Under the pieces are notes generated by a model. That model saw only the letters and a list, made by a program, of their open reading frames with translations. It did no database searches and had not been told where the DNA came from. Source: Sphingobacterium gobiense (GTDB lineage: Bacteria > Bacteroidota > Bacteroidia > Sphingobacteriales > Sphingobacteriaceae). Taken from it: a stretch of DNA of 64,000 bases. The first letter of the stretch is position 1. Every line of letters begins with the position of its first letter. Of the stretch, positions 18,588 through 26,229 are shown in pieces. The position numbers were made by a program, and so were the translations under genes. The DNA lies in NCBI RefSeq assembly GCF_002980575.1, contig NZ_PVBS01000001.1, forward strand, positions 1,984,001 to 2,048,000, given 5' to 3'.

Positions 18588-20357
18588 TTATTTGAAGTTA
18601 TAGAATTTCCATTTTGCTTCATGGTTTGGGGATAAGTCCTGTTTAATTAGGATGGCTCTCAACAGCTCCATGGGCATGTAGTTTTCCTTAATGACACGAT
18701 CATGAAATACTTTATATGACATTCCTCCTTCATCTACCAATTCGTTCTTGATCGCCATCAACTGCAGGCCACCTACCAAATAGGCTAACTGATAAAGCTC
18801 ACCATAATTTGCTTCGAAAGAACGCTTTACCTCACCATGTGCGTTGGCCACTTCGAAGCCTACGTTATCGACTAAATAATCAATGCACTGCTGTGGGGTC
18901 CATTCACCTAAGTGAAACTTGATACTAAAGGTGATCCGTGCACAACGATGCATGCGCCAGAATAGCATACCTATACGCTCTTCCGGTGTTTTCGCATAGC
19001 CCAAATCATACAACAGCAATTCCCAATACAACGTCCAGCCTTCCGTCCAAAACGGTGTATTAAAAGCTCGCTCCCGGTAGGGTTTATGCCGTCTGTTCAT
19101 AAAATACTGTAAATGGTGCCCCGGGTTAAGCTCATGTTGCACGGTAGGGTAAGAGAAATAAGGGTTATTCCCGCGCATGCTCATCCGTTTTTGTTCATGC
19201 GTCATCCCATCTGTAGGGTAAGAAATACTAATCTCCCGCCCCCCTGTAAAAAACGGATTTACCAATTGCCGTTCGGGTGTCATCATAATCATTCCCCATG
19301 TTTCATCTGCCAGCGTTGGAATATCCATCAAATCGTGCTCTTTGATAAATTCCTGCGCTGTATTGTATAGCTTTAATATCAATTCGGGTTGTTTTCCCGC
19401 AGGCACATAAGCATTTTTCACTTTCTCTTGAGCGGCTTTCCAATCATCACCAAACCCCATATCCCGAGAGGCTTTTAAAAGTTCGGCCTGACACCAAGCA
19501 AATTCTTGATCTGCTAAACGTAACAATTCGTCAGCCGTATAGGCCACCATTTCATCTTTTAGTTGTTTATTCAGGGCGTCGCGCCCGATAGGGTTACCGC
19601 CAATCTGGCTACCGTCGTCGAAAACTCTATGTTCTCCCAACCCCTCGAGTGCGGTAATGTATTGATCAAGCCGCGCAGACAAGTGCTGGTAGGGTTCCGG
19701 AACCCACCAAGTAAACATGGGATCGTAACCATTATAAAAATCGTATACACTGCTCAGTCTGAGTTTCAGTGATTCCACCACCTCCTTCAAAAAAAGGATA
19801 TCTTCAAATATTAACGAGGTATCCTCTGCCAGCGCCTTTTCCGCCTGCTGTACCTTTTGGGATAGAGCATTTAGATCTTCCGCTATCTTTTCTCCTTCGA
19901 TTGTCGTTCCTCTTCTTCGCTGCTTTTCCAGTGCGTAGATCTCTTCCGCAAACGAAAGATAGTTGCCCAATCGCTCATGTTGCTTTTTCTTATCCAGTAG
20001 GTGCTCTATATGCTGTTTTACTTTTCTGTTCAATAAAATATAATCTACTTGGCCATTCGTTTCAAGCGCATTATATGGAAATGCCTTTAACTTATCGAGA
20101 TACGATTGATCTATTTCCAATAAACGCTGCACTTGCTCGGGAGAAGCTGCTGCCTGCTGAAAGCCCCAGCCTTTTGGCATAGGACCATAGAAATAATTTA
20201 TTGCTTGTACATCATGCCCGTACTGTATAATAAGTGGTTCAATAGGTGTCGTGTGATCATATAAGTTTTCTTCTTGTGCATTGACCATGGTTGAAAAAAA
20301 TAATAACAATAGGCAGATCGTTGTTTTTGTAGTGATCGGGTGTTTCGATATTATCAT
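18588..20357 (-). CDS. DUF885 family putative zinc peptidase, exported
   Basis: A 589-residue protein with a signal peptide ending near residue 28 (MVNAQ). DUF885 belongs to the zincin-like clan, and the hallmark is complete here: HELNPGHH at 408-415 (the HExxPGHH variant of HExxH) and TEGWTLYWE at 438-446, which supplies the likely third metal ligand. The long helical N-terminal part (about 70-300) resembles the lid of M2/M3/M32-type carboxypeptidases. No biochemical role is established for this branch as far as I know. It sits between the D-hydroxyproline dehydrogenase (21 bp upstream) and the permease (8 bp downstream). A periplasmic di- or carboxypeptidase for imino-acid peptides is the natural inference. 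Confidence 0.85.
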   Translation of the reverse strand: MIISKHPITTKTTICLLLLFFSTMVNAQEENLYDHTTPIEPLIIQYGHDVQAINYFYGPMPKGWGFQQAAASPEQVQRLLEIDQSYLDKLKAFPYNALETNGQVDYILLNRKVKQHIEHLLDKKKQHERLGNYLSFAEEIYALEKQRRRGTTIEGEKIAEDLNALSQKVQQAEKALAEDTSLIFEDILFLKEVVESLKLRLSSVYDFYNGYDPMFTWWVPEPYQHLSARLDQYITALEGLGEHRVFDDGSQIGGNPIGRDALNKQLKDEMVAYTADELLRLADQEFAWCQAELLKASRDMGFGDDWKAAQEKVKNAYVPAGKQPELILKLYNTAQEFIKEHDLMDIPTLADETWGMIMMTPERQLVNPFFTGGREISISYPTDGMTHEQKRMSMRGNNPYFSYPTVQHELNPGHHLQYFMNRRHKPYRERAFNTPFWTEGWTLYWELLLYDLGYAKTPEERIGMLFWRMHRCARITFSIKFHLGEWTPQQCIDYLVDNVGFEVANAHGEVKRSFEANYGELYQLAYLVGGLQLMAIKNELVDEGGMSYKVFHDRVIKENYMPMELLRAILIKQDLSPNHEAKWKFYNFK

Positions 20358-20378
20358 ATTTTAGTTGTTTACCTCCTG

Positions 20379-21644
20379 TCAATAATCAAATCTATCTGGT
20401 TTAAATGTCTTGATTTCCACTTCCGATGGCTGATTCGCCAATGTATCGGCCACGATCTTTCCGAATGCAGGCCCCAAGCTTATTCCCATCATTCCTGTCC
20501 CTCCGGCTACCGTGACATTGGAAACTTTGTCGAGTCGCCCCAGATAGGGTATTCCATCTGGCGAGCATGGCCGATATCCGAACCAGATTTTATCCTCGGG
20601 ATATTGCACGTCTAGGTCGGGAAAATATTTGGGAACAGATTCCACAATTCCTTGTACCCTGTTTCTATATATTCTATCGTTTGCCGATCCTAACTCCATC
20701 GTTCCGCTGAATCGGATTTGGCCATCCATAGGTGTTACGGCAACACGAGCTTCCAACAATAAGGCCGCATGTTGAAGACGGTGACTTTCCGATGGCCTGT
20801 ACATAAAAGAATATCCTTTTCCCGGCATAATCGGCATTTTCACACCAAGTTTCGCTGCCATTTTGGACAAAGACGCCCCAGTTGCGAGTACAACCTCGTC
20901 GGCAGCAAAATGCCCTTTGGTGGTAATAACCTCCTTGACCTTCTTACCGCTAAGCAAGAACTTCGTAACGGCGGTCTGTTCATGAAATGTTACACCGGCA
21001 TCTTTCAGATAAGCAATCAGCTGCTTCATCAGTTTTGGCGGATACAACTTTCCGTCACATTTATAAAATGTTCCACCTAACACATCCAATTTTATATGCG
21101 GTTCCAGCCCTTGTATCGCTTCAGCGTCCAGAATGTCTACGTCCAGCTGTAGATCCTGTGCACGTTTCGCGAGCTCGATCTCTTCATGACGTACCGCTTC
21201 CGTCTTATAGAGTAAGATAATTCCATTTTGTTTCAATTCAAAATCGAATCCCGGCATCTTTGCCCATTCATTATACAGACCACTGCTATACTGATTTGCA
21301 TCGCGCAAAACCTCTGCATGTCTATCCACATGTCGCTTGTTCGCGTGCTTTAGAAAATTCATTCCCCAATTCAACAGGTTCCAACTTAAACTTGGACGCA
21401 CATAAAACGGACTTTTTTTATCAAACATCCATCGAATCCCCTGCGCTACGACACCTGGTGCGGCCAACGGAGTAAAATGACTTGGCACAAGCATTCCGGC
21501 ATTGCCATAAGAACAATTATTCTCGAGCGTATATTGTTCCAAAACGCTTACTTTCCAACCGTCTTGTACCAAATAAAAAGCTGAAGATAAACCGGCTATC
21601 CCACCTCCGATAATAATGACTGTCCCTTTATTTTCTGCTTTCAC
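20379..21644 (-). CDS. FAD-dependent D-amino acid dehydrogenase, likely D-hydroxyproline dehydrogenase
   Basis: A 421-residue DAO-family flavoprotein with the dinucleotide motif GGGIAGLS at 13-20 followed by a 31-35 acidic end (VLEQ). The C-terminal GGTGMMGISLGPAFGKIVAD closes the FAD site, as in DadA. Between epimerase and deaminase genes, its expected reaction is oxidation of cis-4-hydroxy-D-proline to 1-pyrroline-4-hydroxy-2-carboxylate (LhpB-like), passing electrons to the respiratory chain. It might also oxidise D-proline. The only usable start is GTG at 21644. An ATG two bases upstream in another frame is followed at once by TGA. Gap to the epimerase is 27 bp. General D-alanine dehydrogenase is the alternative if context is ignored. 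Confidence 0.88.
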   Translation of the reverse strand: MKAENKGTVIIIGGGIAGLSSAFYLVQDGWKVSVLEQYTLENNCSYGNAGMLVPSHFTPLAAPGVVAQGIRWMFDKKSPFYVRPSLSWNLLNWGMNFLKHANKRHVDRHAEVLRDANQYSSGLYNEWAKMPGFDFELKQNGIILLYKTEAVRHEEIELAKRAQDLQLDVDILDAEAIQGLEPHIKLDVLGGTFYKCDGKLYPPKLMKQLIAYLKDAGVTFHEQTAVTKFLLSGKKVKEVITTKGHFAADEVVLATGASLSKMAAKLGVKMPIMPGKGYSFMYRPSESHRLQHAALLLEARVAVTPMDGQIRFSGTMELGSANDRIYRNRVQGIVESVPKYFPDLDVQYPEDKIWFGYRPCSPDGIPYLGRLDKVSNVTVAGGTGMMGISLGPAFGKIVADTLANQPSEVEIKTFKPDRFDY

Positions 21645-21671
21645 ATTTAACGTTTATATCTTCTGTAAATA

Positions 21672-22670
21672 TTATATAACTTGAAACCCTTCTTTATAAG
21701 GATCGTCATCATCTATAAAAATCGTGTTATAGCCCGTAATCTTTGCCCAACCTTCGATGGAAGGTACGATTGCAGGTTTGGAGGCCACTTCTGTCTGTTC
21801 TTCTATTTTTCCTATGAACTGCGAACCGATATAACTCTCGTGTATAAATTCCTCTCCCTGCCGAAGCTTTCCTTTAGCGTACCATTGCGCCATCCGGGCA
21901 GAAGTACCCGTCCCGCAAGGCGATCTGTCCAGCGCATTTTCACCCACCAATACAGCATTTCTTCCGGAAGAATCTGATTTCGTCGGCTTACCTGTCCATT
22001 GTATGTGGCTGAGGCCCTGTATGCGGCTATCCTCGGGATGTATGAACTCATATTTCTCATTCAATAAATGGCGGATAATCTTGCCGTAATAAATCAGCTG
22101 ACTGGCAGAAAAAGCGCTGATATCTGCAAAGTTTTCCTGCGGATCGATAATTCCATAAAAGTTGCCCCCATAAGCGACGTCAACCTGTATCTTCCCCAGA
22201 TCAGGGCAATCCACCTCCAACGCTTCACGGTATAAGAAAGACTTAACGTTCGTCAACTTGACTGACACTACCTTTTCACCAACTTGCTTGTAATCAATGA
22301 GAATAAGACCCGCAGGAGTTTCTAAGCGTAACTTCCCATGTACTTTTGGCGTCACTAAACCTTCTTCGATAGCGATCGTCACGGTACCGATCGTCCCATG
22401 TCCGCACATCGGCAAGCAGCCACTTGTTTCGATATAGAGCACACCAATATCATTTTTGGGGTCAATCGGCGGGTACAGCATGCTCCCGCTCATCATGTCA
22501 TGTCCACGCGGCTCAAACATAAGCCCTTTCCGTATCCAATCATATTCCCTCATAAAATGCAGACGCTTGTCCATCATGGACTTTCCGTTTAGCAGCGGTG
22601 TGCCGCCGGTAATCAGTCTAACAGGGCAACCACATGTATGCGCGTCTATACAAAAAAAAGTCTTCTTCAT
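21672..22670 (-). CDS. 4-hydroxyproline 2-epimerase (proline racemase family)
   Basis: Cytosolic, cofactor-independent enzyme converting trans-4-hydroxy-L-proline to cis-4-hydroxy-D-proline, the entry step of the pathway. The 332-residue protein has both catalytic cysteines of the family: Cys89 in MCGHG and Cys252 in SPCGTGTSARM. Two cysteines mark racemases/epimerases; trans-3-hydroxyproline dehydratases have threonine at the second site, so that alternative is excluded. Proline racemase is still possible on motif grounds, but the neighbouring D-amino-acid dehydrogenase, deaminase and semialdehyde dehydrogenase fit hydroxyproline. It begins 11 bp after the dehydrogenase gene, in one operon. 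Confidence 0.91.
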   Translation of the reverse strand: MKKTFFCIDAHTCGCPVRLITGGTPLLNGKSMMDKRLHFMREYDWIRKGLMFEPRGHDMMSGSMLYPPIDPKNDIGVLYIETSGCLPMCGHGTIGTVTIAIEEGLVTPKVHGKLRLETPAGLILIDYKQVGEKVVSVKLTNVKSFLYREALEVDCPDLGKIQVDVAYGGNFYGIIDPQENFADISAFSASQLIYYGKIIRHLLNEKYEFIHPEDSRIQGLSHIQWTGKPTKSDSSGRNAVLVGENALDRSPCGTGTSARMAQWYAKGKLRQGEEFIHESYIGSQFIGKIEEQTEVASKPAIVPSIEGWAKITGYNTIFIDDDDPYKEGFQVI

Positions 22671-22681
22671 TGATCATTCAC

Positions 22682-24148
22682 CTAATGTGCCTCTGTTGTG
22701 CAGTGATTGTCTACCACTCTTTCTATTTGCAAGGGATTTTCGTCTCTTAGCTCCAGCGGTAAAAATTCATTGGGCCAGTTTTGGTAACTCACCGGACGCA
22801 AAAATCGTTTCACAGCGTCTGGGCCAACAGAAGTGAAACGGCTATCAGAAGTAGACGGAAACGGTCCGCCATGATGCATCGCATAGACAACCTCAACTCC
22901 CGTGGGCATACCACCAAATAACAGACGTCCACATTTTTCCTGCGCGATATCAAATAACGGTATATGTTGCCTTATATCATCTTCGGTTGCCGCAAATGTC
23001 ATGGTCAATTGGCCGGGTAAAGCTTTTAATACTGCTTCCATTTCTGCTGCATCCTCACACTCAACCAATAGCCCAGTAGGGCCAAAAACTTCTTCTGAAA
23101 GAACATCATTTTCCAAGAATTTGCCAGCAGAAACACTATAAACAGCAGCCACTGCACAATTTTCCTGCGCAGCTCCCTCACCCACACGTATCACTCCTAT
23201 TTGATCCGCCAATTTCGACTTAGCTTCGGTGTAGTTTTTTGCAATACCGTCATGTAGCATCTTTGCACCTCCAACCTGCCCAATCGCGGCGGATAATTCC
23301 TGTTTAAAATCTGCTAACGTCTCGTCTTTAATGACTAATAACAGGCCTGGATTGGTACAAAATTGCCCTACGCCTAAGGTCACAGAGCTCACATACTGCG
23401 CTGCGAATTCTGCCGTATTAGCCTTTAAATAAGCAGGTAAGGCAAAAACTGGATTAATACTTCCCATTTCTGCAAATACGGGAATTGGCTCTTCCCGACG
23501 TGCACCGATATCATATAGCGCTTTTCCACCTTGGAAAGAACCTGTAAAAGCAACGGCTTTAATTGCCGGATGCTTTACTAACACTTCACCGACCGCATGG
23601 GATCCGCCTTGTACGTAACCAAACACCGCTTCCGGCGCTCCGAATTTCGTCAGACCACTGACAATTGCTTTTGCCATCAATTGAGATGTTTTAGGGTGTC
23701 CCGGATGTTCTTTAAACACCACTGAGCATCCCGCGCCTATTGCGCTGGCGGTGTCTCCTCCTGCAGTAGAAAAAGCAAAAGGGAAGTTACTGGCGCCAAA
23801 AACAGCGACAGGTCCTATTCCTTTATTACATTTGCGAATATCCGCTTTTGCGGCACCAGCACCGTTGTCGATGCGGGCCTCGGCATAAATTCCGATTTTC
23901 ACCGCATTCGCGTAGGAACGCCATTGATTTACAGTACGCGCTTTTTCGCCGGTTAAACGAACTACAGGCAATGCAGATTCTTCGTGAGCAGTTTGAATAA
24001 GTTCATCATCTAAAGCATCTATTTCATCTGCAATGGCGTGCATCAAAGCCGCACGCTCTGTTAAAGAAATACGCTGTAGATATTGGTACCCAGCTAATGA
24101 ATCGTTTCCAATAGCTTGGATATGTTCACTGGACGTTTCAATATGCAT
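22682..24148 (-). CDS. Alpha-ketoglutaric semialdehyde (2,5-dioxovalerate) dehydrogenase
   Basis: Cytosolic NAD(P)-dependent aldehyde dehydrogenase performing the last step of hydroxyproline breakdown, giving 2-oxoglutarate. I chose ATG 24148 (488 residues) over the TTG three codons upstream. Key residues in this numbering are Glu227 (FAEMGS) and the catalytic Cys264 (GQFCTNPG); the latter motif is characteristic of KGSA dehydrogenases rather than of succinate semialdehyde enzymes. The NAD-site FGASNFPFAFS is at 117-127. Its start lies 5 bp after the deaminase stop, so the two are tightly coupled. D-glucarate/L-arabinose pathways use the same enzyme type, but no partner genes for those are in this operon. 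Confidence 0.93.
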   Translation of the reverse strand: MHIETSSEHIQAIGNDSLAGYQYLQRISLTERAALMHAIADEIDALDDELIQTAHEESALPVVRLTGEKARTVNQWRSYANAVKIGIYAEARIDNGAGAAKADIRKCNKGIGPVAVFGASNFPFAFSTAGGDTASAIGAGCSVVFKEHPGHPKTSQLMAKAIVSGLTKFGAPEAVFGYVQGGSHAVGEVLVKHPAIKAVAFTGSFQGGKALYDIGARREEPIPVFAEMGSINPVFALPAYLKANTAEFAAQYVSSVTLGVGQFCTNPGLLLVIKDETLADFKQELSAAIGQVGGAKMLHDGIAKNYTEAKSKLADQIGVIRVGEGAAQENCAVAAVYSVSAGKFLENDVLSEEVFGPTGLLVECEDAAEMEAVLKALPGQLTMTFAATEDDIRQHIPLFDIAQEKCGRLLFGGMPTGVEVVYAMHHGGPFPSTSDSRFTSVGPDAVKRFLRPVSYQNWPNEFLPLELRDENPLQIERVVDNHCTTEAH

Positions 24149-24153
24149 AAAAA

Positions 24154-25053
24154 TCAAATTTGAGGTCTTGATGCCAAAGCATCATCAATTATTTTGTTTA
24201 TTCTCTCTTGTTCTTTGCCGACCAATGGTAAACGTGGTGCCCGCGTATAGGGTGTGGATAATCCTACCTTGGTTGCAGATAGCTTAATGTATTGCACCAA
24301 TTTCGGTTGAATATCAAGTTCCAGCAATGGCATAAACCATTGATAGATTTCCACCGCCATTTGCAAGTCTCCTCTTTTAACCGCATCGTAAATCGCGTAT
24401 GTTTCTTTTGGAAAAGCATCAACAAGCCCTCCCACGACACCATCAGCGCCAACCACCAATGATTCTAGAAAAATCGTATCAACACCTGCCAAAATCTTCA
24501 GACGATCTCCAAAACGGTTCCGCAGTCTAGTGATGTTTGTTAGATCACGAGTCGATTCCTTCACGGCTTCAATATTAGGCTCTTGAAGCAATTCTTCAAA
24601 CATGTCTATTGTTATATAGGTACCGTAATCAACTGGATTATTGTAAATCAAAATAGGCAACTTGGTGCTTTGCGCTATCGTGCGAAACCAAGCTACCACT
24701 TCTCTGTCGTCAGCACGGTATCGCATGGGCGGCAGCACCATCAAGCCATCTGCACCTAATTCTTCTGCACGCTTCGCAAATTCAACTGCATTTTTTGTTG
24801 TGTTCTCTGTAAGGTTGAGAAGAACCGAGCATCTTCCTTGTACCATTTTCAGTGCATAGGTAAGCAGTTCAAATTTTTCTTCGGTGGTTAACACGCTTGC
24901 TTCCCCCAGAGATCCCGCCAAGATTAAACCCTCTATGTTGGCCTCCAGTTGAGCTTCGATATTAACAGAAAGCATTTCAAAATTTAGTTCACCATTTTCA
25001 TGAAACGGTGTTAACATAGCAGGAAAAATTCCACTCCAATTTAAATTAGCCAT
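24154..25053 (-). CDS. DapA-superfamily 1-pyrroline-4-hydroxy-2-carboxylate deaminase (predicted)
   Basis: A 299-residue TIM-barrel Schiff-base enzyme. The Schiff-base lysine is Lys165 (EAVKEST) and the helper tyrosine is Tyr137 (LIYNNP); GSLGEASVL at 48-56 is the substrate-loop motif. Family members include dihydrodipicolinate synthase, N-acetylneuraminate lyase and the hydroxyproline-pathway deaminase (LhpC) that yields alpha-ketoglutaric semialdehyde and ammonia. The following gene, 5 bp away, is the semialdehyde dehydrogenase, and epimerase and D-hydroxyproline dehydrogenase come next, so the deaminase role is strongly indicated. True DapA is unlikely, as no lysine genes are nearby. It is preceded by a candidate promoter/operator (25073-25139). 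Confidence 0.88.
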   Translation of the reverse strand: MANLNWSGIFPAMLTPFHENGELNFEMLSVNIEAQLEANIEGLILAGSLGEASVLTTEEKFELLTYALKMVQGRCSVLLNLTENTTKNAVEFAKRAEELGADGLMVLPPMRYRADDREVVAWFRTIAQSTKLPILIYNNPVDYGTYITIDMFEELLQEPNIEAVKESTRDLTNITRLRNRFGDRLKILAGVDTIFLESLVVGADGVVGGLVDAFPKETYAIYDAVKRGDLQMAVEIYQWFMPLLELDIQPKLVQYIKLSATKVGLSTPYTRAPRLPLVGKEQERINKIIDDALASRPQI

Positions 25054-25072
25054 ATCATTTTTTTGTTTCCAT

Positions 25073-25139
25073 CAAAACTATAACCAATTGAAGTAAAATG
25101 CTACCCGTGTTTTAATCAACTCTTGCCAAATTTTAACAC
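25073..25139 (-). promoter_or_regulatory. Candidate promoter and AraC-type operator upstream of the hydroxyproline genes
   Basis: In the 91-bp gap between the AraC gene and the deaminase gene, TTTTAA occurs at 25110 and 25131, two helical turns apart, within outer GTGTT (25107-25111) and AACAC (25135-25139). On the minus strand TAGTTTTG (25073-25080) matches the Bacteroidota -7 consensus TAnnTTTG, but I find no clear -33 TTG. This suggests the catabolic genes can be transcribed separately from the regulator. Confidence 0.35.
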
Positions 25140-25144
25140 AATTG

Positions 25145-26008
25145 TTAGTGAACGTTCTTTTTGTATCGTCCATAATATTCCTTGGGAGAAAAACCGGTTA
25201 CGGAACGAAAGACACGATTAAAATTAGTAATACTATTGAAACCCGCATTATAGGCCACCAAACTCACACTCTCATATCGTTCGGATGTGATCAGCTGGCA
25301 GGCTTCCTGGATGCGAAGCTCATTGATATAACTTACGAAGGTCAATCCGGTATGCTTCTTAAAATAACGACAAAACGCTTGTGGCGTTAGATTGGCGTGA
25401 TCGGCCACTTCTTCAAGCGTAACGGCTCGTCGGAAATTGTCTTTAACATATCGGCATATTTCATTTATCCGAAGTGTTCCATCTCCTTTATCCGGGACAC
25501 TGGACACGGAAAGTGGTTTAAGTTCTTCAGAAACCGCACTTAATTCCTTTAATAAAAGAAAAAAGCTTATTAAGCGTTCCATCATATTCGATTTCCTCAA
25601 CACGGAAATTCTTCTTTTCACCCTTGCTTTATATTCTTCTGGCACTTGAAAACCATTTGCACTCCGCAAGACAAATGCTAATAATCCACCGAGCTCCGGC
25701 ATATTAGACAAACTAGAAAGTACACCTTTTAAATTAAAGAAAACCGAAACGCACTCCACATCGCGAGTTCCTGCCATCTCGTCGCTTTTGAAAACATGGG
25801 GTTGATTTGAGCCAAGAAGAAAAATATCATCTTCCTTAAAGGAATGGAAGCTATCCGAAACAAACAACGTACCTCTACCTCTAATAACCCACATAAACTG
25901 ATATTCCTCATGTTGGTGAAAATAAGGATAAAAATCCTGAAGTTTGTCCTCTTGGACGTAAAGCGATTTATCCTTAGGAAAAGGTACATTAAACTGGATC
26001 ATTCTCAT
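25145..26008 (-). CDS. AraC-family transcriptional regulator
   Basis: A 287-residue regulator with an N-terminal cupin sensor (about 20-95; HQHEEYQFMWVIRGRGTLFV, then HVF) and a C-terminal pair of helix-turn-helix motifs (185-285; LEEVADHANLTPQAFCRYFKK and the closing GFNSITNFNRVFRSVTGFSPKEY). There is no membrane segment, so it senses a cytoplasmic ligand. It is the first gene of the minus-strand block, divergent from the DUF5695 gene and 91 bp upstream of the hydroxyproline deaminase. The simplest view is that it activates the operon in response to hydroxyproline or a pathway intermediate, and perhaps also the divergent gene. Ligand is inferred. Confidence 0.9.
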   Translation of the reverse strand: MRMIQFNVPFPKDKSLYVQEDKLQDFYPYFHQHEEYQFMWVIRGRGTLFVSDSFHSFKEDDIFLLGSNQPHVFKSDEMAGTRDVECVSVFFNLKGVLSSLSNMPELGGLLAFVLRSANGFQVPEEYKARVKRRISVLRKSNMMERLISFFLLLKELSAVSEELKPLSVSSVPDKGDGTLRINEICRYVKDNFRRAVTLEEVADHANLTPQAFCRYFKKHTGLTFVSYINELRIQEACQLITSERYESVSLVAYNAGFNSITNFNRVFRSVTGFSPKEYYGRYKKNVH

Positions 26009-26229
26009 GACAAATTAGGTTTATCGTTCAATACTCTTTAATTATACCGATTTGACTTAACTACGAATGAAAGTTACAATATTAACTTAATATTACCAAG
26101 ACGGCGGAAGCATGTGGTGAAAATATGGATTGTTTTGGTTAAAATTCACTAATTTTTTTGTCATTAACTACTTTATCTTTAACCCATCGTATCTATCAAG
26201 ATTTTTTTTGCAATTATACATCTTATCAA

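Noticed and set aside
21672..22670. trans-3-hydroxyproline dehydratase
   Set aside because: The second catalytic position is Cys252, not Thr, as required for an epimerase/racemase.
24154..25053. Dihydrodipicolinate synthase (dapA) for lysine synthesis
   Set aside because: The Schiff-base lysine fits the whole superfamily; operon context (epimerase, D-amino-acid dehydrogenase, KGSA dehydrogenase) favours the hydroxyproline deaminase.
12531..26147. Shared GGTTAAAATTC at the end of pepP (12531-12541, minus) and before DUF5695 (26137-26147, plus)
   Set aside because: One copy codes for the last residues of PepP and both are AT-rich; 11 bp is not enough to claim an operator without a third instance.
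26158..26229. Upstream ATG for the DUF5695 gene
   Set aside because: It adds 24 residues before the obvious signal peptide; the ATG at 26230 is preferred.
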